From the NCBI GenBank assembly GCA_030620095.1, contig JAUTXW010000212.1, positions 1-64,000 of the forward strand: a stretch of DNA of 64,000 nt, given 5' to 3'. The stretch comes from Kuschelorhynchus macadamiae. Its lineage: Eukaryota; Arthropoda; Insecta; Coleoptera; Curculionidae. The notes beneath the pieces are model-generated. The model searched no databases and had not been told where the DNA came from. It saw only the letters and a program-made list of their open reading frames with translations. Shown one piece after another: positions 13,701 through 25,700 of the stretch (position 1 is the first letter of the stretch; each line of letters begins with the position of its first letter). Both the position numbers and the translations under genes were made by a program.

Positions 13701-16700
13701 GTTAACAAACATAATATGCACTATTATTCAACCGAAAATCCACATTGGATTCGTCAGGTGGACCATCAAAATAAATGGTCAATTAATGTTTGGGGAGGTA
13801 TAATTGGCTCTCATGTTATAGGACCATATTTCTTTGAAGAGCATTTAACGGGAGAAGTCTATTTAAATTTTTTGAGAAATGAGTTGCCCGTATTGTTCGA
13901 AGACTTACCTTTAATGTTAAGAAATTCCTTATGGTTCCAACATGGTGGAGCACCCCTGCATTACCCTAGACATGTAAGACATTTTTTCAGTAATTGAAAA
14001 GGAGAGCATTGGATTGGGCGAGGTGGACCAGTTAAGTGGCCTGCGAGGTCACCCGATTTAACGCCACTAGATTTCTTTTTATGGGGACATGTTAAAGAAG
14101 CAGTTTATAAAGAGGTTCCAACCACAGTGAAAGATATGAAGTTGAGAATAATAAGCAGTTTTCGCAACATTTCAAACCTGACTTTGAGAAAAGTGAAACT
14201 TTCATTTATGGATAGACTCGAAATGTGCCTTCAGCAAAACGGTGGTTTAGTTGAACATCTTTTATAAGTTTTAATTACATTGTTTTTGTTGATTTATATT
14301 AAATTTATTTTTTTTGTAAAAAAAGATCTGTTATTAATACTGTCAAAGCATTATCTTCATTGGTAACTGGTTTATTAATTACCTTACGTTTTTTTGAAAG
14401 CAACATTTCCTGTTTCTTGAAATCTCTATGATAAACTTGCAAAAGCTTCTATCTTGTTTTTATTTCGGCATCGCATCATCAAAGAACAATATTTATTTAT
14501 TTACTGATGACAATATTCTGACACTTTGCTGTTTTGACCGGACTGTCAATCTTTTGTTCAATTTATGATGATATCATGGCCTCCTAGTATTAAATTGTCA
14601 ATTTTAACAACGTGAATTCAGAGTAATTCGTGTTAAAATGAAATTTTGATTTCACAGCTAATTTACTGAAAAACTGTTGGTCAGAAAGGTATCAAATATG
14701 GTATTTTCTGAAAGCTAGTAATGTTATCTTTAACATTAAAGTAAAATATACAGGGTGTTCCATTTAAAAAAATTCAATCCAAGGTAAATTTGTAAAACTT
14801 GACCACCCTGTATAACAGTGAATAATTTTGAACGACTTAAAAGCGATTATTGTAGTCCTAGATACAATACGTTTTATAGAATATTTGGTTTTTCCATACC
14901 GGCTTCAATTGTTTTCAAAAAATGGCCGGAGTATTACCCTTTTTTCCACTTTAACCTCGTCCCATTCCCTTGGTATAAATTTTAGATCCAACAAACCTCA
15001 TATCAAAATGATCGCAACGAATAGGAGAATCAACTAAAATAATAATATACCGGGTGTCCCATTTAAAAAAACACAAGTTTGGTTCACCACGAACTTTTCA
15101 GACCACCCTGTACAATGGATATAATTTTAAAACACAGCGTTCTTGACTATCAATCATATCCCAAAAATGTTTTTTCAAATTCCTCTCCGTTTGCCCACAA
15201 TCGTCCACCCCATCTTGGTTGCACCACCCTGTATTATGAACGCAGCAATAGAAGTAGATTTGGATTTGCTTCCAGAAAAATCCAAAGTCAGTGTGGTGTA
15301 TACCACTTAAAGAGTTATTTCTCTTGGGTTCACATAGTCTAAGTAAGATATCTAAATTGAGTTTGCGTGAGGAAAAGGATAGAGAGTAGTTAGTTAGCGT
15401 AAGAGGTATGTTAGAAGATGGAGTAGTATTTGGTATCAGAAGTTTTCCAATAAAAGTGATATGTGGAAACGAGGTAACGTTTTTATTCCCTAACTAAGTA
15501 GTGAACATCACAGTGAGATACATTCAGGAATACGAAAAGTTCATCAAATGGTGCGCCAATAAAAAAATCAACAAGATTAGTAAAGAAGAGGTGCTTCTAG
15601 TTTACTTTCAAAAAATTTTCAACCTTCTACAATGTGGTCCGAGTACTCAATGATAAATTCTATGCAAGTAAATAAGAAAAACGTTAATATTTGCAGGCAT
15701 TTTAAATTGATTGTTTGTTTTAAAAAGAAAATGGTAGGTTCTAGACCAAACAAGTCTAAAATTTTAAACCAAGACATCTTGAAAAATTTTTGAGACATTG
15801 CGCCTGACAATACTTATTTATTAGTCAAAGTCGCAACATTAATTGGAGTCACTGGGGCCTACAGACATGAAAAATTAACTCATCTGGTGTGTGAAAACAT
15901 AGTCGAACAAGAAGATGTGTTTCTGGTGAAAATACCAGATAGCAAGACTCACCAGGGTAAAAGCTTTCTTATAACTGAAGAAAAAAATCTTAATTTACTC
16001 AAGAAGTACATGTCTCTGCGTCTCAAAAGTACAGGGTGGCCATTTTATGGTGATACAGTACCTTATCTAGAAAACGGTAATAGTTACGACAAAAAGTTAA
16101 ATACGAAAGTTGTTTGGATTCAATTAGATTTTTATTCTATTTCACTTTTGTTTATACAGGGTGTTTCGTTTTGACGTGACACATGTCAACTTTCTTAATT
16201 TAAATGGGACATCCTATATATTATTACATGTTTCGATTCTACTGTTAATTTGCGAAAGTTTTTATAATAACATCTATATTTGAATTCTTTATCGTTTTTG
16301 AGTAAATATAATTTTTTTTAAAAAAACATATTTAAAAAAAAAATTTTGCCTATAAAACTTTAATGGAACTGTTAGTATCCTAAACATACATTACTAAGGG
16401 TTCAATTCAACGAGTTTCCATGCTGGTCCTACCAATTAATATACAGGGTGTTAAAAATGGAGAGCAAAACAAACAGAATTTTAAATGTAAAAATCTCCTG
16501 TTTTTCAAATGAAACACCCTGTATATTTTTATTTCATCTCATTCAGCGTTCAATTATCTATCGTTACTCATATATATGTCCTATCCCTAAAATGAACAGT
16601 TTCGATTTTATTAGCCGTTTCCTGATTTATCCCGGAATTTTGCCAGTAAATGAGATCAGAAAATAAAAAAATCAAGATAGGCTTAGGAAATAACCTCTAA

Positions 16701-19700
16701 TGCAATTGTTGACTTAAGTTGACATTTGCTCTGTTTGTCGTTTTTGTCCAATTTTTGCTGCGAAATTTGTTAAAAAATGGCTTTGTATAGTTTAGATGAA
16801 CGTTTGAAATTATATGACTGTTTCATAAAAATTATAAAAGTCCAGGGTTAGCCCTTAGAGAATATTCGAGGGAATATCCTAATAATCGAGTTTCCTCCAG
16901 GACTATATTTTTTCGAATTGTGCGTGATTTGGAAAATGGTGTCCTTAAAAACTCTTAAGAAAAATCGTCCCAATTTTGTCCTCACTGAGGAAAAACAACT
17001 GGAGATTTTACTTTATTTCGAGGAAGATGATGAAAGATCCCAAAGAGATGCTGACAGAGACATTGCAGGTGTCAGTAGAGGAAGTATTCAAAAAACACTG
17101 CAGGTGAATGGTTATCATCCTTATAAATTTCTTCCAACTCAATTATTATCACAATTAGACTTTAATGAAAGATTGACTTTTTGTTGTGATATTATGGACC
17201 GGCAGTTCGAAAATGTGTTTTTTTCAAAAGTGCTTTGGACTGATGAGGCCTCATTTAATAAGACGGGTATTTTTACTAGGAAAAACACTCATTACTGGTC
17301 TAAAACTAATAAACTTCTAATAAAAGCAATTAAAAAGCAAGGCCGTCAAACCGTAAATGTGTGGTGCGGAATTATTTGCGACCGTATTATCAGAACAATA
17401 TTTTTTGACAGGTCGTTAAATGGCGAAGGATACTTGGGGCTGCTTAGGAATTAAATCATGCCCCTTATCAATGACTTGCCAGCAAATAATCCAGAAAATA
17501 TAATTTTTCAGCAGGATAGCGCCCCTTACCACATGGTTGCACCGGTAGTAAATTTCCTTAATCAACATTTTCCATTGTGGATAGGAAGGCATTGTTTAAT
17601 ATCCTGGCCACCACGAAGCCCTGATTTAAACCCTTTAGACTTCTTTTTGTGGGGTGCACTAAATAATAAAGTTTATAAAAATAGATCTAATAATAGAAAT
17701 GAGTTAAAAATAAAAATCAGGGAAGAGATCAATAATTTAATGCATCTAATTCGGTAAGGAACGCTATTCGAAAAATGGAGGCTATTTACACTTCATGTAT
17801 CGCAATGGACGGTGGCCATATTGAAAACTTTTTATAATCTGTTTTAATAATGTTTAATCCTCAGTTAGTTATTAGTTATACCGTGTGGCACAAGATATTT
17901 TTTTGTCTCTCCCTTATTTTCGTAAACATTAAATAATAAGAACATAAATTACATAATATTTCACTATTATTTGTATTTTCTAACATTATTTATAGTCACT
18001 ATCTGTGTTAAGGAAATGAGAATAAGGCTTAGTTTATGACATTTTTATTTTAGCCCACTTAATCTGTTTACTTATATTTAAAAAAATAGTCAAATCAGAA
18101 AATGGCTAATAAAATCGAAACTGTTCATTTTAGGTATAGGACATATACAGGGTGTCCGGGAAAATGTGGGGGATCTCTCGGACTCAGATAGAACATTAAA
18201 AAATAAGATGACAAGTCCCCATACATTTTTTTCCTAGCGGCCCTCCCTAGGGAGATACGGCCCCCTAAAGAACCCCACTGGAAATCGGTTTTTCTAGAAT
18301 AACTTTTAAACGACTCAATATAATTTAACGAAAATTTAATATGATAGACAGTAGTAAGGACCTCTCAAAATACTCCCTTAAAACATAATTAGCTTGTTTA
18401 GTTTACCAGGGACGGACTAGATTGTACATTTTAAAGCTCAAATTTTTAACACCCTGTATGATAAGGAGTTACAAAAAATAAATTTGGATACCTTGAACAT
18501 TAAGCTAAAGAAAAGGTACTCTTGTTCATTGTCGATAAAATGAACCGTTTTCGAGAAAAAAAATAATAAAAGTATTAATGTTTTATTATTGTTTATTTAT
18601 CAGTATTAAAGAATGCACTTTTTTACAAACGTTACTATGGTACGAAATAAATAATCTCGCATTGACGTGTGCATTTGAAATCTTCTTGACACGTTGATCT
18701 TTTTGTACCTACTTCGATATTAATTTATTAAATTTTGAATACCTTGGTAAATTTAATTCGATAATGGGATACACATTTAGTGAGTATGCAGATATGCATC
18801 TTATGTACGGACTTGCATCTTGCAATGCTTATGAAGCAAGAAGGTTGTATGGAGAAAGATATCCTAATCGCAATATTCCAAATGAGAAAACATTTCAGCG
18901 AATTGACCAACGTCTAAGAGAAACTGGTGGGCAATTCTCAATTAATAAGGTAACATTATTGACGTTCATTAATTATTTTTAGGAAGTTTTGGGAAAAGGA
19001 GTACTGATGCTGGTTTGAGGAGAACAGTACGTACGGTGCAATTGGAGGAAGATATTTTGGATACTGTAGCTGATACTCCCTCAATAAGCACTCGAATATT
19101 AGCCGCGCAGCTTCATGTGTCAAAAAGTACAGTTGCTGAAGTACTTAAAGAACAGTTGTTATACCCTTATCATCTGCAAAAAGTGCATCAACTACTTCCT
19201 GAAGATTTTCCTCGAAGAATCCAGTTCGCAAACTGGTTGTTAGATCAACAACGAACAAACCCAAACTTCATTAGCATTATTCTTTTTACCGATGAAGCAG
19301 GATTTACCAAAGATGGTATTGTAAATTTATATAACTCGCATGTATGGGCTGATGAAAACCCTCATGCCACTGTCGTTCATCATCATCAACATCAGTTTCA
19401 ATCCATTAATGTTTGGGCAGGAATAATCGGCAATTTTTTCATTGGACCATGCGTATTACCGGCACGATTGAATGGTGAACTTTATTTAGAGTTCCTTCAG
19501 AACGCTTTTCTAGATTCAATAGAGCATTTGCCACTTGAAACCCGCCAAAGGATGCATTTTATGCATGATGGAGCCCCACCCCATTTTAGCGTTGCTGTAC
19601 GGGACCACCTAAATAACGTCTATGGAAACCGTTGGATAGGCAGAGGAGGTCCCATTGCCTGGCCTCCACGGTCTCCCGACCTAACGCCAATGGATTTCTA

Positions 19701-22700
19701 CCTGTGGGGTCATCTCAAAACCTTGGTGTATTCCTCTCCGGTTGCTACTAGGGAGGAACTTTTACAGAGAATCACGTTTCATTGCGATATGATAAGGAAC
19801 AATGCTGGGTTGTTGTGGCGAGTACAGCAGTCCTCTATTCGTCGTGCCCGCGAGTGCATCACAAATCACGGAGCACATGTTGAACCCACTTATGAAGTTT
19901 TTAATTGACTTTTTTCTATTTAGCGTATTAGGTTGTTCAGGATCAAAACATATTTAATACTCCCAAAGTTGTATTCTTTTATTTTTTTTTCTCGCAAACG
20001 GTTCATTTTATCGACAATGAACAAGAGCACCTTTTCTTTAGCTTAATGTTCAAGGTATCCAAATTTATTTTTTTTAACTCCTTATCATACAGGGTGTTAA
20101 AAATTTAAGCGTTAAAATGTACAATCTAGTCCGTCCCTGGTAAACTAAACAAGCTAATTATGTTTTAAGGGAAGCATTTTGAGAGGTCCTTACTACTGTT
20201 TATCATATTAAATTTTCGTTAAATTATATTGAGTCGTTTAAAAGTTATTCTAGAAAAACCGATTTCCAGTGGGGTCCTTTAGGGGGCCGTATCTCCGTAG
20301 GGAGGGCCGCTAGGAAAAAAATTTATGGGAACTTGTCATCTTATTTTTTAATGTTCTATCTGAGTCCGAGAGATCTCCCACATTTTCCCGGACACCCTGT
20401 ATATGAGTAATGATAGGTAATTGAACGCTGAATCAGATGAAATAAAAATATACAGGGTGTTCCATTTGAGAAACAGGAGATTTTGACATTTAAACTCTGT
20501 TTGTTTTGCTCTCCATTTTTAACACCCTGTATATTAATTGGTAAGACCAGCATGGAAACTCGTTGAATTGAACCCTTAGTAATGTATATTTAGGATATTA
20601 GACAGTTCCATTAAAGTTTTATAAATAAAAAAAAAATTTTTTTAAACATATGTTTTTTTTTTAAATCTAAAAACTCAATTTATTCAAAAACGATAAAGAA
20701 TTCAAATATAGATGTTATTATAAAAACTTTCGCAAATTAACAGTAGAATCGAAATATGTAATAATATATAGGGTATCCCATTTAAATTAAGAAAGTTGAC
20801 ATATGTCGGAACTATTACCGTTTTCTAGATAAGGTACTGTATCACCATAAAATGGCCACCCTGTACTTATTTTCGCACGTCGCGTCTGTAGAAAAACTAT
20901 TGTACCTAACACTTGCCGAATATGTTTTTTCCGCACTCGGATGCGAAAAATTAATTTTCTGCACTTGCTAAGTAAATTGCTATTCCGGCATATTCTGCGG
21001 ATAAGGCAAGGGTAGATCGGAGAAAGTTCACTTTTAACACTAACGCTTTAAACTTTAAAGGCTACTAGGGGGTGTTAAAAATTCCATTTTTTACACATTT
21101 ATAGAAAATAATAATTTGTTTATTGACAAACAAAAATCTTCTTTGGCTTTTTCGCAACTAAATGAAAATATTTAACTTTAAATTAATTGAAGCAAATATT
21201 TAATAAAATTACATACCTTAATACGGGGGTGCTCAAACGATCGCTAAATCGGTGCTTTTTGAGTAGATCTCGAGAAGAAAAAAAATTTTAATAAGTAGGT
21301 TCTTAACTAAACTACAAAAATTTATTACGTAATAAAATAACACTCTGCTAGCGGCAAAAGGCGGCTTCATCAAAGGAACGCGCGGTACTTGTCAAAGAAA
21401 AGCCGCGTTTTTTATTCTTGCCGCTTTTCTAGAAATTTCGGGCGGCGCGTTTGACGGGAACATTCGAGACTTTCGTTCACGCCGATATAAATGTTGCGCC
21501 TGCAGGAAATGGAGTCATTCTGAATTGCAACTTGAAGGCAATACTAGGTCGATACAAAGTTTATTATTAAATAGTACAAAATGAGTGCAACAAAGAAATC
21601 TAAAACTTATCATTTTAATAACGATTGGGAGGAAGATTTTTTTGTTTTGTATGGTAAAGGATAAGTGCATTTGTCTTATTTGTCGTGCGTCAGTTGCAAT
21701 ACCTAAGCGTGGTAACTTAGAGAGGCATCATAAAACGGTTCATAAAAACTATGAAACGGATTTTCCGCCACAGAGTGAATTAAGAAAACGAAAAGTAGGT
21801 GATTTGATATCTTGTTTGAAAAAAGAACAAACCATGCTCACAAGAACAGCCAAACAATCAAAAGCTGCTACGATCGCGTCATTTAAAATATCTCATATAT
21901 TGGCGAAACACCAGAAACCATTCGAAGATAGATCGGTTTTGAAGGAAGCATTTATTGAAGCGGGTGAGACTTTATTTGGAGATTTTAAAAATAAAACAGA
22001 AATCGTGTCTGCTATTAGAGAACTTCAGTTATCTCGTCCGACTGTCACAAGGCGTATTGGAGTCATGAATCAGGACAAGGCAGATAAACTAAAAAATGAT
22101 ATCATGGAATGTACATACTTTTCTTCACAGTTCGACGAATCCACCGATATGACAGACACTGATCAGCTGTGTATTTTTATTCGGATGGTATTCAATGACA
22201 TGTTGGCTAAGGAATAATTTTTGACAATCATTCCTCTGAAGGGGAAGACCCGTGGCGAAGATATATATGACGTTTTCTTCAATTTTGTAAAAAAACTACA
22301 AGCTACCAATATATAAATTAGTGTGCATTACAACCGATGGAGCACCAGCAATGACTGGAAACAAAAACGGTTTAGTGGCATTGTGTCAAGCTAATGAAGA
22401 TTTCCCTTAATTTTTTTCAATCTATTGCATTATACATCAACAAGTTTCTTGTTCAAAAGTTTTAAACACAGCGGAAATTATGGGCATTGCAACAAAAATT
22501 GTGAATCCCATCCGTGCACGTAGCTTGCAATGGCGGCTCTTTAAGTTGCAGTTGAAAGATAGGGAGTCAGCTGAACACACTGATTTAGTTCTTCACACGG
22601 ACGTCAGGTCGTTGAGTGGCGGAAAATTCCTAGAAAGGTTTTAAGAATTATTGCCCGAAATAACAGCTTTTCTAGACGAAAGAGGTGATGACACTCAGAA

Positions 22701-25700
22701 AACGAAAAATGGCTGACTGATTTGGCATTTTTGACTGACATCACAATGCACTTAAACACCATTAAATGAGCTACAGCATCTGATACAAATTTCTGGTGTT
22801 TTATATCTGAAGATAAATATCCGAATCTAAGGCAAATCGCACTTCAACTGACAGCAATGTTTGGGTCAACTTACTTGTGCGAGTCTGCATATTTTGAAAT
22901 GAAGATAATTAAGTTAAAATATCGCAATCGATTAACTGACGATCATATGTCATCATGCTTGCGATTAGCACTCAGTGGTTACGTACCATCTTATGAAAAG
23001 TATGCTGAGGACATGCAGTGCCACGCTACAACAGCCAAAGTTACTCCTTAGTTAAGTTTAACACCATATGTAGCTCTTTTGTTTTGTAACAACCAATAAA
23101 CTCGCGATTTTGAATAACTATGAGTTTTTTTATTGATATTGTAGAGAAGAACCTAACTAAACCTAACCCAAACCTTGACTAAAATAATGTATATTCTGCG
23201 GAAAGCTAATATCTATATATGCTACGGTACAGCCTACCTAGGTAGGTAGGGTGTACGTATCGTGTATGTACGACAACCCTGCATCACACATACTTGCAGC
23301 CATTCAGAGTCGATCGTAAGTAGTCTAAAAATATTGAGGTAGATCGCCAGCAGTTCATGTTTGAGCACCCCTGCCTTAATATGTAGACTAGTCTGTCTAC
23401 GGAATGTTTCGATACATAATATAAACAATATTAATTGCTTCAATTAATTTAAAGTTAGATATTTTTATTCAGTTGCAAAAAAGATTTTAGTTTGTCAATC
23501 TAAACGCAGCAAATAATCTGAACACATTTAAAAATAATTTGTTTATTGTTGTGTGTGATAAATTAACAGATTCAATTAATTGTTATAACAAGAAATAAAT
23601 AGTAGATATTTAGTTGACTGACAACAATTATGTAATTGAACCAGTTTCTTTGGAAATTAAGTAAAATTTTTGGATTATAGAATTTAAAAAACTAAGAACT
23701 GTATTTTAATGTCTTTAAAATTTTCGTCTCCCTCTAATAATGAATTTCGTTTATAGATTAGGTACCCTTTTAAAACTTCATTCCACGAGTACATGGTAGA
23801 CCCGAAATTAAAGAAATACGATATTTACAGCAAATTTCATTACCAACTGTTTCTGGGACTGGTCGACATTCATGGCTTCAGGTAACAAACAGATTTCAGT
23901 TTATTATTTAGTCGATTCACGAATTTGTAATATCCAACTTTTTATAATACAATACAGGAACTTCCCTGCACCGCGATTAAACTGCTGAATTTTTTTATAA
24001 TCATCCAAGCGGTTAACCATTTTAACTTGTCACTTTCCCGGACAACTACTGTTTACTGATATCAGCACACAAACTGGCACTATGAAGACTACTCTTTACT
24101 TTTTAGTGGAACTTCTAAATTTACAACATGTATATTAGAAACTTTCCCATAGTAGCTTACAAAGACCTGTTTAAATATGGGATTTTTTCAAAAATAGCTT
24201 TCAGAATGTGCCTACATTTTTTGACAGCAGGTTTTTATTACCAAAACACATGTGTAGCCTGGCTACCTTTTTGAAACGAAGTCAGTTGTAGTCATTTGAT
24301 CAATGTCCCCCCAAAAACATTTCAGAAAATAAATTATTCGTTTGACCGTCCCTCCTATTAGTTGTAATAAAATGCGAACCTTGGAAAAAGTTAAATACGC
24401 TATACTAACCTAGGCTGGGCAGTCCGAATTGCCCTAAATTAGCTTAAAGCTTGACGAAAATACCCGAAGATTTCACAGCTACCGAGCGGCAGCCGAACGT
24501 GATAGCAAATGGAATATGAAATTGCGATTTGGCTCATCAGCCGGTCTCTTCTCATAATTCGATCGATCGGTCGCATCACGTCGGCTTGCGGAAGTTCAGT
24601 TGTTCAGAGGTCGCGCGGTCGATATTCCATATTGTTTCGGACGTTTTTAATCGATGAAAATTGATTTATATACTGTTTTTTGTAATATATATTTTTTTAT
24701 TTTTATGATCCACCGTTAGTTTAAGAAGAAGATTTACAGACAGTGCGTTGATTCGTCTCGAGTTTTTAGATCGTTACAATTTTTCAATTAGTCAAAGCAC
24801 TATTACAAGAAGATTGGCTGCAAATCAGTTGAGGCCTCATAAGGATGCTATTGGACCTCTACTTACAAGGGAGCACAGAAGACAACGGGGACTGGGCCAA
24901 AAAACAAAACCAGACTAATCTAGGTTTTGTTTTTTACCAACGACATGCGAAATATGGTTTACAGAAGACCAGGTGAAAAATACGCCCAGTGCTACTTTGT
25001 ACCCACTGTGGGTTATGGTGTTGGGTCAGTTATGGTTTGAGGTAAGATATGTTCTGAGGACCGAACGCAGTTAGTGGTATTGAATGGTGGAAGATTACCA
25101 GCTCAACGATACAGTACAGATATTCTGGATCCACAAGTTGTGTCATGCGATATATTTAGGGGGAGCAATTCATGTTTATGCATGACAGTTCACACCCTCA
25201 CGTAGCCAGGGCCATCGGCTTCATAGATTGGCCGCCTCAGAGCCTGACCTTAACCCCATTGAACATTTATGGGATACGATGAGAAGAAGAGTAAGAGAAC
25301 TGCAACCCCAACATAGAAATCTAGACCAGGTGGCATAAAGGCTTAGCCAAATTTGGCGACAGATTGAAAAATACGAGATCCAACGGCTAATTTTAAGCAT
25401 GCCACGATGCTGTTAAGCTGTGATCACCGCAAGAGGTGGGAATACTCTTTATTGAGTGAAAGTTGTTTACTTCGTTCATATTTATTGTAAATTTGTTAAT
25501 TAAAAATTAAATTCAATTAAAATGAAGTCTTGGAATTTTTGTTAGATAAAAACATACAGGGATAAAAAACCGTATATTTCCACTAAAAATAAACATAACC
25601 GATAAAGAAAGGCGCTATAACGTGACTTTTGCGGCGAACTACTAAGCATACCAGTTCTCTCTACAGGATGTTTTGAAGCCCTTGATAAAAATCACAAATA

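Larger units (their letters stand above)
18146..20402 (+). mobile_element. Complete DD41D element nested in the DD40D right arm
   Basis: The left end TACAGGGTGTCCGGGAAAAT and the right end ATTTTCCCGGACACCCTGTA enclose about 2.26 kb. The inverted arms run about 420 bp (18146-18590 and 19980-20402) with high identity. Flanks are ggaca-TA and TA-tgagt; the parent arm reads through at a single TA, so the target duplication is TA. It contains one transposase gene with a small intron. Both arms look young. Confidence 0.93.
16031..20872 (+). mobile_element. DD40D mariner relative with very long inverted ends, carrying a nested element
   Basis: TACAGGGTGGCCATTTTATG at 16031 is mirrored at 20872. The inverted repeat continues, with an extra stretch of about 80-100 bp on the left near 16085-16185, through TACAGGGTGTTAAAAATGG (16443; mirrored near 20515) to the ATATATGTCCTA block (16571; mirrored at 18130-18146 and resuming at 20401). 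Arms are about 600 bp. The right arm is split by a 2.26-kb DD41D element at a TA. Without it the element is about 2.6 kb. Confidence 0.85.

Noticed and set aside
24340..24620. Terminal repeats for the Tc1 relic around the GATCGATCGGTCG cluster
   Set aside because: No mirrored partner was found beyond 25480.
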